Assembly (NCBI GenBank): GCA_963847515.1
Contig: CAWKAA010000004.1
Span: 124,001-188,000, forward strand
DNA: 64,000 nt
Origin: QHXW01 sp963847515
GTDB lineage: Bacteria; Acidobacteriota; Terriglobia; Bryobacterales; Bryobacteraceae
Direction: 5' to 3'
The position numbers were made by a program, and so were the translations under genes. The notes under the pieces are model-generated. The model was not told the DNA's origin. It did no database searches and saw only the letters and a list, made by a program, of their open reading frames with translations. Below, piece by piece: positions 44,130 through 53,639 of this stretch. Each line of letters starts with the position of its first letter. The stretch's first letter is position 1.

Positions 44130-45597
44130 ACTTGAGCAGAGCTGAGATGATTTTCCCGGCCCAGCGGTAGATATTGTTTTCGGCGACCACTGCCCGCATT
44201 TTCCGCATACGTTTTCGGCGTTCTTCCTCCGGCATTTCGAGAGCCTGCCGGATCGCTTCCACGGACTCCTCCTCGCTGAACGGATTCACGATGATAGCGT
44301 CCGTTAGCTCGCGGGAGGCCCCAGTGAAATCGCTCAGGATAAGCACGCCGTCTTCGTCAACTCGGCTGGCGACGTATTCCTTGGCCACCAGGTTCATACC
44401 GTCGTGCAGGGAGGTGACCATGCAGAAGCGCGCCAGCCGGTTTAGCGCGGTCAAACGATCTTGTGGGTAATGCCGCTTAAGAAAAATAATCGGCCGCCAC
44501 GAGCGGGTCTGCCACCGTCGATATTTCCGATTGATCTCCTTGACCAATTTATCGAGTTCTCTCTCCAGCTTCTTGTATTCAGGGATGTGGCTGCGGCTCG
44601 GCACAGCTACCTGAACGAATACAAGGCGCTCCTGGTATTGCGGGTATTTGGTCAGAAACCTGTCCAAGGCGCGCAGACGCTCGCAAATCCCCTTGGTGTA
44701 GTCGATGCGATCAATTCCAACGCCAACCAGTTCGTTGCCGAGTCTCAACGTACGGCGCCACTGCTCCATTTGCTCTTCAGTGTTTTTGGATTCAGCTGTA
44801 ATGGTGTGCTTTTCAAAGTCAATGCTGATAGGAAAGGCCCGGATGGAAGTACTCTTACCGCCTCGCGTGATTTCGAATCGTTCCCGATCGATCTTGGCTT
44901 CCAGGACTCGATCAGCCGTATCAAGGAAATTCTGACAATGGAAGCGCAAGTGAAATCCAAGCAGGTCGTTGCCCAGCAGACCATCCAGCAACTCCTCTTT
45001 CCAGGGGAACCCCCGAAGGACTTCGGGATTGGGCCAGGGTATGTGCCAAAACTGAGCGACGATCAAATTCGGATTCCGGTCCTTCAACATGCGAGGCAGG
45101 AGCGCGAAGTGAAAATCCTGGATGAAAACAAATGTAGGCGCATCGCCTGCTTCTTCAAGTACGGCACGTGCAAAGATTTCGTTGACCTCTCGGTAGGCTT
45201 GCCAATCTTCGGGACGAAATGTGGGCCGGGTAAAGGCAATGTGACAAAGCGGCCAAAGGGCTTGATTGGCGAGGCCATAATAGTATTGCTCTTCCTGACG
45301 GGGCGTCAACCGTACACGCCGTAGGGTGAAGCGCGGACCATCGGGCGGTACAAAAACTCGATCCTGCTCATCCACCACTTGCCAGTCCGCGTCACCAGTT
45401 CCGTGCGCGATCCAGGTGCCGCCGCAGGCTCGCATGATCGGATCGAGTGCCACCGTGAGGCCACTGGCCGGTTGCACGCACTCTATGTGCCCGCGGACAT
45501 GACGGTGCATATAGGGTTCCCGGTTCGATACAAGAATGAACTTGTAATCGCTCAGTCTTTGGTGAATCAGTTCTAAGAGGCCCTCTTTAGTCCACAT
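44068..45597 (-). CDS. otsA: Trehalose-6-phosphate synthase (GT20)
   Basis: 509 residues from ATG 45597, which has an AGAGGA SD; a start at 45666 would add 23 residues without support. It has YKFILVSNREPYMH near the start (usual family motif SNRLP is altered to SNREP), VAQFWHIPWPNPEVLRGFPW, LLGNDLLGFHLRFHCQNFL, VGVGIDRIDYTKGICERLRALDRFL and DGMNLVAKEYVASR. It makes trehalose-6-phosphate from UDP-glucose and glucose-6-phosphate and is the first gene of the operon. Confidence 0.9.
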   Translation of the reverse strand: MWTKEGLLELIHQRLSDYKFILVSNREPYMHRHVRGHIECVQPASGLTVALDPIMRACGGTWIAHGTGDADWQVVDEQDRVFVPPDGPRFTLRRVRLTPRQEEQYYYGLANQALWPLCHIAFTRPTFRPEDWQAYREVNEIFARAVLEEAGDAPTFVFIQDFHFALLPRMLKDRNPNLIVAQFWHIPWPNPEVLRGFPWKEELLDGLLGNDLLGFHLRFHCQNFLDTADRVLEAKIDRERFEITRGGKSTSIRAFPISIDFEKHTITAESKNTEEQMEQWRRTLRLGNELVGVGIDRIDYTKGICERLRALDRFLTKYPQYQERLVFVQVAVPSRSHIPEYKKLERELDKLVKEINRKYRRWQTRSWRPIIFLKRHYPQDRLTALNRLARFCMVTSLHDGMNLVAKEYVASRVDEDGVLILSDFTGASRELTDAIIVNPFSEEESVEAIRQALEMPEEERRKRMRKMRAVVAENNIYRWAGKIISALLKFEFTTTSDESNVSMSASGSY

Positions 45598-45784
45598 GAT
45601 TCCTCTTAGGAAGGACCGCGCTAGGCCATTACCATCGTGGCCTCCTGGATGTCCGATAACGGCCATAATACGGGCACGTTTCCGGCCAATCCTTTTGTTG
45701 GTTTCAAAAGAAATATTAGCTATCCGTCAAGGCAGCTGAAAAATCGTAAGCAAATGCACAGTTTGAAAAGCGTAAGAGCTATAG

Positions 45785-46972
45785 TCAGTCTGTGTTGGTC
45801 CTTCGCTCGGGACGCGATCTTGGGGGTATGCGATCCTCGGGTACAAGGACGTATCCCCTTACCGAGTTCGCGGCCACGGTGGTGATTACCAACTCGCGCG
45901 GCTTACCATCCCTGTGTCCATAAAAAATCACTGGCTCTCTTGCGCTCTGCTCGCGTAGCCAGATCGTGCGGCGATCGGGCATCACCCAAATCCAACCATT
46001 CACACGGAGGTGGCCCCGCTCGATTCCGGTCACTCCAAGCGAGATTCCGGGAGACACTTGCGTGCTGTGATCCTTGCTGACCTCAAATGTTACTATTCTA
46101 AGCCCCGGCTTCCGGTTTGCGCCCTTCCTGCTAAGCACTGTCCGGTCTGCCGGATTTGGCCCATCATCAGCAGGCAACTGGCGTGCCGAGGAGATTCGAA
46201 TGTCCTGCTGCGCAGTTTCCTGCGGTGGTATTTCAGTAAGTTGCTGTTCCGTCTGGCTCCCGGATGTCTGGCGTGCCTTCACTATGAATCGCTCCGGTGC
46301 AGAACCAACATAATGGAACGGATAGCATGTCACGAGCGTCAGTTCGGGGTAATCGCGCGCGTTTAACACGCTGACATTTTGCGGCTTTACGATCTCCGTA
46401 GTTTCCACCCGGTAGGCATAGTTCCCCTCAAACGTCTCAAACTGAATCAGGTCGTTTTTACCAATTTCTCGAAGACCGCGAAAAAGTGTGTCTCTGTGGC
46501 CCGCGACCCCGACATTTCCTTTCTGCCCCGGCAGAGAAGTGCCGGGAATATGGCCGAGGGCCAGGCCAAGTGTTTTCTCACCGGTTCCCTCACGCACCAT
46601 GGCAGATAAATGTAGCCGTGGAACGATGAGGCGACCTACTAGACCATCTTTCTCACGGAAACGGGGCGGGCCGGCTGGTGGGTTGATGTGGGGGTGAGAC
46701 GTAGTTGGCGCCGGCGCTGCCGGAATTCCCAGCCAGACACGTACCTCTGCGGCGATCCCGCCTCTCTTTTCGGCCACGTACTCCGCGATGTCTGATCGTT
46801 CGCCGCGAATTTTACGGTCAAAGACCCAGCTCGCCCAATCCTGGAAGACTGCATTACTCGCGACCGACCAACTCCAAATACCCAGAGCAATTACACCGGC
46901 AAGGAGTAAAGAACGCTCAATCCACCGCCGACTCTTACTACGTGCTCTGTTTGGGGCCTTCGCCATAGCCAT
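45785..46972 (-). CDS. Class D-like sortase with C-terminal extension
   Basis: 395 residues. An N-terminal membrane anchor lies at about 19-40. The sortase core, residues 110-235, has His159 in VGVAGHRDTLFRGL, Cys216 in LTLVTCYPFH and Arg228 in PERFIVKA: the full catalytic triad. The last 150 residues form an extra domain of unknown role. Sortases cut a C-terminal sorting signal and attach the protein to another amine, usually in Gram-positives. Here the substrate candidate is encoded directly upstream, with a 13-bp inverted repeat between the two genes. Confidence 0.87.
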   Translation of the reverse strand: MAMAKAPNRARSKSRRWIERSLLLAGVIALGIWSWSVASNAVFQDWASWVFDRKIRGERSDIAEYVAEKRGGIAAEVRVWLGIPAAPAPTTSHPHINPPAGPPRFREKDGLVGRLIVPRLHLSAMVREGTGEKTLGLALGHIPGTSLPGQKGNVGVAGHRDTLFRGLREIGKNDLIQFETFEGNYAYRVETTEIVKPQNVSVLNARDYPELTLVTCYPFHYVGSAPERFIVKARQTSGSQTEQQLTEIPPQETAQQDIRISSARQLPADDGPNPADRTVLSRKGANRKPGLRIVTFEVSKDHSTQVSPGISLGVTGIERGHLRVNGWIWVMPDRRTIWLREQSAREPVIFYGHRDGKPRELVITTVAANSVRGYVLVPEDRIPPRSRPERRTNTD

Positions 46973-46994
46973 AGTTCGAGTACGCCCACTTAGA

Positions 46995-47046
46995 ACGAAT
47001 GAAACGGCTTACAGCCTTTCAAGCTGAGTAGCACCGTTTCATTCGT
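46995..47046. promoter_or_regulatory. 13-bp inverted repeat between sortase and substrate genes
   Basis: ACGAATGAAACGG (46995-47007) and CCGTTTCATTCGT (47034-47046) are exact reverse complements with a 26-bp loop. In the minus-strand transcript this would form a hairpin after the substrate gene and before the sortase gene. There is no T-run behind it, so it may set RNA processing or stability rather than full termination. Confidence 0.6.
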
Positions 47047-47062
47047 CCCTGGCTGATTTACC

Positions 47063-47773
47063 CTACGCTGATCGCTTCAGCCGGAGCAGACCGTAAAGAC
47101 CAAGCGAGAGCAGGCCAGAAAGTCCAACGAGGGGATACGGGCTTGCGCTCTTAGGCAACGTTTCGGGCATCTGTTCTTCGTTTCGCGAAGGTGCAGGAGC
47201 TTCAGGAGGAGCATTCTGAGCTATCTCTACCGGCTCCGCCTGTTTTGGTTCCTGTTGCATAGCTTGGGGTTCGGGTTGCTGAGGAGCAGGAGATTCAGAC
47301 TGGGCAGGCGCGGCCTCCGGAGGTTCCGGAGCAGGAAGAGCCGGCGCAGTCGTCGCTAACATCGCCAGACGCTTCGGGTACCGAAACTCTTGTCCGAAGT
47401 TGTCACCCGGATAAAACCAAGCGCGTAACGCCTTCGCACTTCCGGCAGGTGTCTCCCAAAAAGCGAAACGCGAGTGACCGGTCGGTTGCAGCCGATAATT
47501 TGGAATCGCCAGCACTGTGTCGATAATTCGGGTCTGGTCTCTGTCAAAGATTTGTACGATGTGCCGGTCTGAATTCGAATCGGCTAGCTTGAGCACGTAC
47601 TGGCCAGGTTCTAGAAGTGTTTCTGTCACTTGGATTGGTTGATCCACCGTCAGGATTGTCTTCTTGTCCCACTGATCCGCTTGCGCGCGGAACACGCCTA
47701 TGCCTGTTGAGAAGCAGGTGGCGCAAAGCGTGGTAACAACCAGTCGAAAGTTGATTAGTGAATGCGATTTCAT
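47063..47773 (-). CDS. Exported protein with C-terminal LPKSAS sorting-type signal
   Basis: 236 residues. It begins with a signal peptide (to about residue 32, ending RAQADQ), then a beta-rich domain (KKTILTVDQPIQVTETLLEPGQYVLKL, HIVQIFDRDQTRIIDTVLA) of about 110 residues, then a Pro/Ala/Glu/Gln-rich linker (about 145-200). The C-terminus has LPKSAS (206-211), a hydrophobic helix (LVGLSGLLSLGLYGLL) and a basic tail (RLKRSA). That is the layout of a sortase substrate. The sortase gene follows directly. Confidence 0.83.
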   Translation of the reverse strand: MKSHSLINFRLVVTTLCATCFSTGIGVFRAQADQWDKKTILTVDQPIQVTETLLEPGQYVLKLADSNSDRHIVQIFDRDQTRIIDTVLAIPNYRLQPTGHSRFAFWETPAGSAKALRAWFYPGDNFGQEFRYPKRLAMLATTAPALPAPEPPEAAPAQSESPAPQQPEPQAMQQEPKQAEPVEIAQNAPPEAPAPSRNEEQMPETLPKSASPYPLVGLSGLLSLGLYGLLRLKRSA

Positions 47774-47794
47774 TGGAAATAGTTCCTTTCCTCA

Positions 47795-47824
47795 CTTATC
47801 CTAGGGACTATAGGACAGTGTCAA
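47795..47824 (-). promoter_or_regulatory. Probable promoter of the sortase-substrate operon
   Basis: On the minus strand a perfect TTGACA (47824-47819) is followed by GATAAG (47800-47795) at 18 bp. A GGAAAGGA stretch precedes the ATG at 47773. Confidence 0.45.
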
Positions 47825-48102
47825 GAATAGTCCAATAATCACAACAGCACCCAGCCTGCCATCATCGGCAAATCATTCGGGATCAGGTTTGCGACAACAT
47901 CAGAAGATGAAATACGGTACTTTTTACCGGTCGATTCGAAGTAGTTGCCTGCCGCGACCAGTTATAAATCGCACAAAACGAGCAGGACCTCGGCGGAATG
48001 TGTAAAAGTTGGCAGGCGCCTCCACGGGTGAACGATCGCATGGTTGCTTGTGTTTTCAGACAATTGTCCGCTGTGGTCAGAAAGCTGCAGCGCGATTTTT
48101 AT
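47825..48102. other. Intergenic stretch without recognised gene
   Basis: Nothing coding is supported between the sortase-substrate promoter and the zinc-ribbon-like gene. AT content is higher than average. Confidence 0.5.
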
Positions 48103-48600
48103 ATGATCGATTCGCTTCTTAACACGCTTCTCTTTTGCGCGCATAGTAGGACGACATTCCCGATGACGACGACCATGTCTCGCCAGCCGCATGCGTCGTC
48201 CACATTACCAATGTCGTCCACATTACCAATAGGGAAGAGAACTTACGTGATCTGTCTCGACTGCGGCAAAGAGTTCTCGTACGACTGGAAAGAGATGCGG
48301 ATCGTGGCGGCTGAGCCGATCGCTGATTGGGGAATTCGGCGGGTCAGCGCGTCTTGGTTCGCATCTGCCCACGCGCTTCTAGGCAACCGTTGCATTGCTG
48401 CGAACTTTTCGCTCTTACGTAGGAATGCGTGCGGCAGTGTGAATTCTTTGCTGATAGGCCTTTGGAGCGCAGTTCAAGCCGGAGCCCGCGTTCGCGGACG
48501 ACTTCTCGCATTCAGCGTTTTCTCGACACGCGTACCTACGGTGATTTGTAACTCTACTATTAAGCCGCCTAAGTCGCTAACTCAGAGCTCAAAAGCCTGA
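48103..48600 (+). CDS. Hypothetical protein with single CxxC zinc-ribbon-like motif
   Basis: 165 residues from ATG 48103. The first 40 residues (HSRTTFPMTT) and the segment KRTYVICLDCGKEFSYDWKEMRIV match a small acidobacterial protein type with one CxxC. An in-frame 18-bp duplication (48195-48230) adds SSTLPM/SSTLPI just before it. The normal proteins stop soon after the motif, while here the frame runs on for about 80 residues of unlikely sequence, suggesting a lost stop or a frameshift. Confidence 0.45.
   Translation: MIDSLLNTLLFCAHSRTTFPMTTTMSRQPHASSTLPMSSTLPIGKRTYVICLDCGKEFSYDWKEMRIVAAEPIADWGIRRVSASWFASAHALLGNRCIAANFSLLRRNACGSVNSLLIGLWSAVQAGARVRGRLLAFSVFSTRVPTVICNSTIKPPKSLTQSSKA
48195..48230. 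repeat. 18-bp tandem duplication inside the CxxC protein gene
   Basis: Two exact copies of an 18-bp unit starting GTCGTCCACATT (48195-48212 and 48213-48230). The frame is kept, adding six residues. Confidence 0.85.
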
Positions 48601-48606
48601 CTCAGA

Positions 48607-48800
48607 ATGTCTACGCGCAAAACGCACTTCTTGTGCAGGAATAAAGTGCTCAGACTTTTGGCTGCCATCCTTTTCGCCGGTGCTCTCCGGTCGCAGACTC
48701 CGGCTCCTGAAACAAAGGATCCGCTCGGCCGGAGCACCGCAAGATTCAATCCCCCACTTTCTGGGAGCTTGCCATGTCGGCCCGGTACGGCTTCTGATAT
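48607..48800 (+). pseudogene. Remnant of an exported protein N-terminus (possibly MscS-type)
   Basis: An N-terminal signal peptide (MSTRKTHFLCRNKVLRLLAAILFAG) is followed by TPAPETKDPLGRST. After one base shift it continues QDSIPHFLGACHVG. The DPLGRSTP pattern with a helical start resembles the periplasmic start of acidobacterial mechanosensitive channel proteins. The rest is missing, cut by the next gene. The assignment is tentative. Confidence 0.35.
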
Positions 48801-48812
48801 ACTCGCCCCGCG

Positions 48813-50970
48813 ATGAATCGCCGTGACTTTCTGAAGTGCACCGTCGCCGCGGGTCCGTTGCTAGCGCTGCCTGCTTCCCGGCCATGGTTCGACAAGCCGA
48901 TGCGGTGGGCCCAACTCACGTTGGCCGAAAATGATCCGGGCACCTACGACCCTGCGTTCTGGCTGGACTACTTTCGCCGCACGCACTCGGATGCCGCCTG
49001 TCTCAGTGCGGGAGGTTGCGTCGCCTATTATCCGACGAAAATTCCGCTGCACCATCGCAGCAGGTGGATGGGAGATTCCGATCCCTTTGGTGATCTTGTC
49101 GCGGGCTGCCGCAAGTTGGGCATGAATGTCATCGCCCGCACGGATCCGCACGCTACCTACCAGGACGTCTATGATGCTCATCCCGATTGGATCGCCGTCG
49201 ATGCGTCCGGAAACAAGCGCCGCCACTGGGCCTCGCCGGAGCTTTGGGTCACCTGCGCCTTGGGGCCTTACAACTTCGAATTCATGACGGCGGTGACGCG
49301 TGAAATCCTGGAGCGCTATCAAGTCGACGGGATTTTTAGCAATCGCTGGGAGGGTTCCGGCATGTGCTATTGCGAGCACTGCCAGGCGAACTTCAAGCAG
49401 GCCAGTGGATTCGATCTTCCACGCACTCCGAATCCCCAGGACCCCGCGCGGCGAGCCTTTATTGTGTGGAAGCAACAGCGCCTGTTCGCACTCTGGCGTC
49501 TTTGGGACGCGACCATTCGCAGAGCGAATCCCAACGCCGCCTTCATCGCGAATGCCGGTGGTGGCGCCTTGAGTTCCCTCGATATGAAAACCATCGGCGA
49601 GCTTGCGCCGACTTTATTCGCCGATCGCCAGGCGCGCAGTGGCTTAGCGCCGCCGTGGACCAATGGCAAGAACGGCAAAGAGTATCGCGCTACGCTCGGA
49701 CGCAAAGCCATCGCGGGGATCTTCAGCGTGGGGGTGGAGGACCGATACCGCTGGAAGGATTCTGTTCAGAACGCGGAAGAGATTCGTCTCTGGGTGGTGG
49801 ACGGGATCGCGAACGGTTTGCGGCCCTGGTTTACCAAGTTCTCCGGCATGTTGTACGACGGCCGCTGGCTCAAGCCTGTCGAAGAACTCTATGGCTGGCA
49901 TTACCGCAATGAACGTTATCTGCGAAACGAGCAACCGCTCGCGCGCGTGGCCATGGTCTATTCACAGCAGACGGCCACATTTTATGGCGGCGACCAGGCT
50001 GAGGCAAAGGTCGAAGATCACACACTCGGCTTCTACCAGTCGTTGGTGGAAGCCCGCATTCCTTTCGAAATGGTGCATGACCGTTTGCTGGATGCCGGCC
50101 ACACAGATCAGTTCCGCACCCTGATTCTTCCAAACATCGCGGCGCTTTCCGACGAGCAGTGTGCGCAACTACGACAATTTGTTGTGCGCGGTGGCAGCCT
50201 GGTAGCTACTTACGAAACATCGCTGTACGACGAATGGGGGGTCCGGCGTGGCGACTTTGGCCTTGCCGATCTGTTCGGCGCTGTCGGCCACCGGCCCGGC
50301 GGAAGGCCCACTAAAGAACTCGTATCTGCATATTGAAAAGAATGAGCAAACCGGCGAATATCATCCGCTGCTGGCGGGTTTGGAAGATGCCGGCCGCATC
50401 ATCAACGGTGTTCACCGCATACCAGCGCAGCCGCATGAGAGAGGCCTCTACATGCCGCTGACACTCATCCCCTCCTACCCCGATTTGCCCATGGAAAAAG
50501 TATTCCCGCGTGTGCGCAAAACGGATATCCCGGCGGTGACGGCCAGGCAGATCGGCAAGGGCCGCGTGGTTTTCTTTCCATGGGACATCGACCGAACCTT
50601 TTGGGAAGTACTCAGCGTCGATCACGGGAAGCTGTTGCGCAATGCAGTGATATGGGCAACAAACGAAGAGCCGGTGGTGAGAGTACAAGGGGCGGGTCTT
50701 CTCGAGGTCACAGTCTGGACGCAGAAGCAGTCCCTGACGGTGCACTTGGTGAACCTGTCAAACCCCATGATGATGAAAGGACCAGTTCGCGAGATTGTCC
50801 CGATCGGACCGCAGAGGGTTCGGCTACGGCTTCCGTCCGGGAAGACGCTGGCGGGTGTCAAGCTGCTGGTAGGCGGAACGCAACCTGATTTTTCAGAAAC
50901 TGCGGGTGCCGTTGAGGTTCAAGTCCCGTCGATCGGCCTGCATGAAGTGGTGGCAATTGATCTGGCATGA
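48813..50970 (+). CDS. Tat-exported glycoside-hydrolase-like protein with beta-galactosidase trimerisation-type domain, frameshifted
   Basis: The first frame starts MNRRDFLKCTVAAGPLLALP, a twin-arginine signal. It continues with a TIM-barrel-like part (YDPAFWLDYFRRTHSDAACL, VDGIFSNRWEGSGMCYCEHCQANFKQASG) and a Rossmann-like part (FYQSLVEARIPFEMVHDRLL, LRQFVVRGGSLVATYE) similar to GH42 trimerisation domains. After a break near 50300 a second frame goes on from YHPLLAGLEDAGRIINGVHRI to VEVQVPSIGLHEVVAIDLA. Together they give about 715 residues. The sugar is unknown. The single break is probably an indel. Confidence 0.75.
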
Positions 50971-51064
50971 GTCCGCGCGCCCAGTCCACCGATTCTTTCT
51001 TACCGAACGTGCCCGAAATGCAGGGAACGGTCTCAGAAGCCGCGGGATACAATGGGCGGCACGC

Positions 51065-53284
51065 ATGAAAATTCAGTTTCGATTGACCGCGGCAATTCTG
51101 TGCAGCGCCGCGGCGATGTCGGCCAATCTGAATTGCGATCTCAGCGAATACCGGTCATCCGACGGGCTGGCTGCAACCGTGAATGGCGCGGGCCTGCAAC
51201 TGGTCTGGCAAGGTGATCGAGGCCGGCAGTTGCGCGCACTCTTCACGATCCGCGATGGCCAGCCTGTCGTCGCGGAACTGGCCGTTCGAAACGCCACAGG
51301 CGCGTGGGCCGTGCTGGCTCGCGATCTCACGCCCGAATTCGAAGTCACCAGCGGCCGCCGCCGCATTTCCGAGCAGCAACTAGAGCCGCTGAGGCAACTC
51401 GGCATGGCACTAACGCCCGAGTTCCTGGAAGCGGAGAAGTGGAAAGCGTTCTGGGACGCACCACTCGAAATTCCCGGGGCTAAAGGTACGAATCCTGATC
51501 TGCCACGGAAGCCGGAAGAGATCCGCCGCGCCAAGGCGAGCTATCAGGCCCGTGGATGTCAGGTGAAGATCAACGGCGCACGGTTGGAAGTGACATTCCC
51601 GGGTCTCGAGATGGGTATCTTCTCCGGACAGTTGCGGTTCACAGTGTACAAAGGAACCAACCTGCTGCGCCAGGAAGCCATCGCCAAGACACAGGAGCCC
51701 TCGGTAGCCTACAAGTACAACGCTGGGCTGAAAGGCTTCACGACGACTTCGCGAGTGCGATGGCAGGATGTTGCACGCGCCTGGCAGCGCTATGAATTCG
51801 GTGGCACGAATAACGCGGACCCGGTGGCTCTGCGCGCGCGCAACCGGCTAGAGATCGTCGAGTCAGACGCGGGATCGGTGGCCATCTTCCCGCCACCGCA
51901 CAAATTCTTCTTCGCACGCGAGATCGAATTGAATCTCGGCTACGTCTGGTATCGCAAAGACAGCGACACGTCTTTCTCGGCCGGAGTCCGGCAGGCGGAA
52001 CACGAAGAAGAGTATCGTCCGCACGGCGTTTCCGACGAGGTCTGGAACCGGCGCGTCAATCAGTCGCGGCACAACCTGGGAAACTTCGCGTTGTACAACG
52101 CACCGCCCGGGACGTGGCAGCACATGCCACTCTATTATTATCTGAGTCCGGAAAACGCCGAATCCACCGAGCCCTCGGTGCTGGCCTTTACCCACGACGA
52201 CCGTTACAAGCCGCTACCTGGCTACCAGGTGGCCGTGAGCCACTTCCATACTCATTTCAATGAGCAGTTGTCCGATGCCGGAACGATCGACCTGCTGCCT
52301 ACCTGGCTGCCCGTCTTTCGCGCGCTCGGGATAAACATCGCGATGATGTCCGATTTTCACTCCGACGGCCACCCGTCCGATCCGGGGCCGCTCCGGCTTA
52401 AGGAGCAGAAGGTGTATTTCGAGGGCTGCCGCCGCCACTCCGACCGGTCATTCCTAATCATGCCCGGCGAGGAGCCGGACGCCTTTCTCGGAGGCCACTA
52501 CACGACGATCTTCCCGCGGCCCGTCTTTTGGACTCACGTTCGACAGGCTGGGCAGCCGACGGTCGAAGAGAGCGCCGAATACGGGCGAATTTATCATGTG
52601 GGATCGGAAGCCGAGGAGTTGGATATGCTGCGCAGCGAGGAAGGATTGATGTGGCAGGCCCATCCGCGCGCGAAGGGGTCTGCGGGTTATCCCGATGCCG
52701 TTCGCGAAAAGCCGCACTTTCTGAGCGACCGTTTTCTGGGCGGGTCGTATCAATCGCTGCCGGTTGACCAATCGGAGCAGCGGCTTTGCGAGTCGCGATG
52801 CTTCGGGCTGCTCGATGAGATGAACAACTGGACGTCGGCCAAATACATGATTGCTGAGGGGGACACGTACCAGAAGTTCCCCGACGACGAGACGTATCCT
52901 CACCTTATCGTGAACTACGTAAAACTGGATCGCGTTCCGAAATTCGATGAGGACTGGAGCCCCGTTCTGCGAGCTATGCGCGCTGGGGATTTCTTCGTCA
53001 CGAGCGGAGAAGTGCTGTTCGGCAAGTACGGTATCGAGGGCACGGGGGCACAGCGAGTTTTCAGCGCCCAGGTCGAATGGACGTTTCCGCTCGAATTTGT
53101 CGAACTGGTGTGGGGAGATGGCAAGACAATCGGCCGGCAGGTGATCCCCGCGGCGGAGCTGGCTCCATTCGGAAACAGGGAGTTCCGAATTCCGTTCGAT
53201 GCTGGCGGGAAGAAGTGGGCTCGTTTCGCAGTCTGGGATTCGGCGGGAAACGGTGGGTTCACTCAGCCTGTGCATTTGAGGTAA
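51065..53284 (+). CDS. Exported PHP-like (CehA/McbA type) metallohydrolase
   Basis: 739 residues from ATG 51065, with a signal peptide (MKIQFRLTAAILCSAAAMSA). The N-terminal half (1-370) is a beta-rich domain with no clear family. From about 370 the PHP-type metal sites are seen: AVSHFHTHFNEQL (HxH), MMSDFHSDGHP, IMPGEEPDAFLGGHY and LMWQAHPRAKG. This motif series fits CehA/McbA-like metallohydrolases acting on esters or amides. It follows the glycoside-hydrolase-like gene by 95 bp on the same strand. Confidence 0.75.
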   Translation: MKIQFRLTAAILCSAAAMSANLNCDLSEYRSSDGLAATVNGAGLQLVWQGDRGRQLRALFTIRDGQPVVAELAVRNATGAWAVLARDLTPEFEVTSGRRRISEQQLEPLRQLGMALTPEFLEAEKWKAFWDAPLEIPGAKGTNPDLPRKPEEIRRAKASYQARGCQVKINGARLEVTFPGLEMGIFSGQLRFTVYKGTNLLRQEAIAKTQEPSVAYKYNAGLKGFTTTSRVRWQDVARAWQRYEFGGTNNADPVALRARNRLEIVESDAGSVAIFPPPHKFFFAREIELNLGYVWYRKDSDTSFSAGVRQAEHEEEYRPHGVSDEVWNRRVNQSRHNLGNFALYNAPPGTWQHMPLYYYLSPENAESTEPSVLAFTHDDRYKPLPGYQVAVSHFHTHFNEQLSDAGTIDLLPTWLPVFRALGINIAMMSDFHSDGHPSDPGPLRLKEQKVYFEGCRRHSDRSFLIMPGEEPDAFLGGHYTTIFPRPVFWTHVRQAGQPTVEESAEYGRIYHVGSEAEELDMLRSEEGLMWQAHPRAKGSAGYPDAVREKPHFLSDRFLGGSYQSLPVDQSEQRLCESRCFGLLDEMNNWTSAKYMIAEGDTYQKFPDDETYPHLIVNYVKLDRVPKFDEDWSPVLRAMRAGDFFVTSGEVLFGKYGIEGTGAQRVFSAQVEWTFPLEFVELVWGDGKTIGRQVIPAAELAPFGNREFRIPFDAGGKKWARFAVWDSAGNGGFTQPVHLR

Positions 53285-53639
53285 CGTCGGTAGCCCCAGA
53301 TGTCCGCCATTATCGGAATGTATTCGAACGCAGCCTCGCAGCACAAGGAAAGCGACCGGAGCCGGCCGCTTGTCCGGCATGACGACACGCACAGGTAGAT
53401 CGACGGACGCTGGCGCGTTTATTCGTTACTAATTCACCCGGCATTCATAACCTCGGCCGGAACAAGTTTACAGCGACATACAAATACGCTACGACTGTAA
53501 GGGTTTGCGTAAGTCGCGCAAGACCACAACCGTCGTGGTTGAATTTTGGGGCTGCAAAAACAGTCCGGTGCTAAGACACTCACCTACTGTTCTCGAACGC
53601 GTTTATTTCGAACCTATTGCGACACATCCAAACGAAGCA
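53285..53639. other. Intergenic stretch between convergent genes
   Basis: No gene supported. No strong hairpin or repeat was seen in reading it. Confidence 0.5.

Noticed and set aside
44461..45324. A 287-codon plus-strand frame over otsA.
   Set aside because: It is antisense to trehalose-6-phosphate synthase, which is intact.
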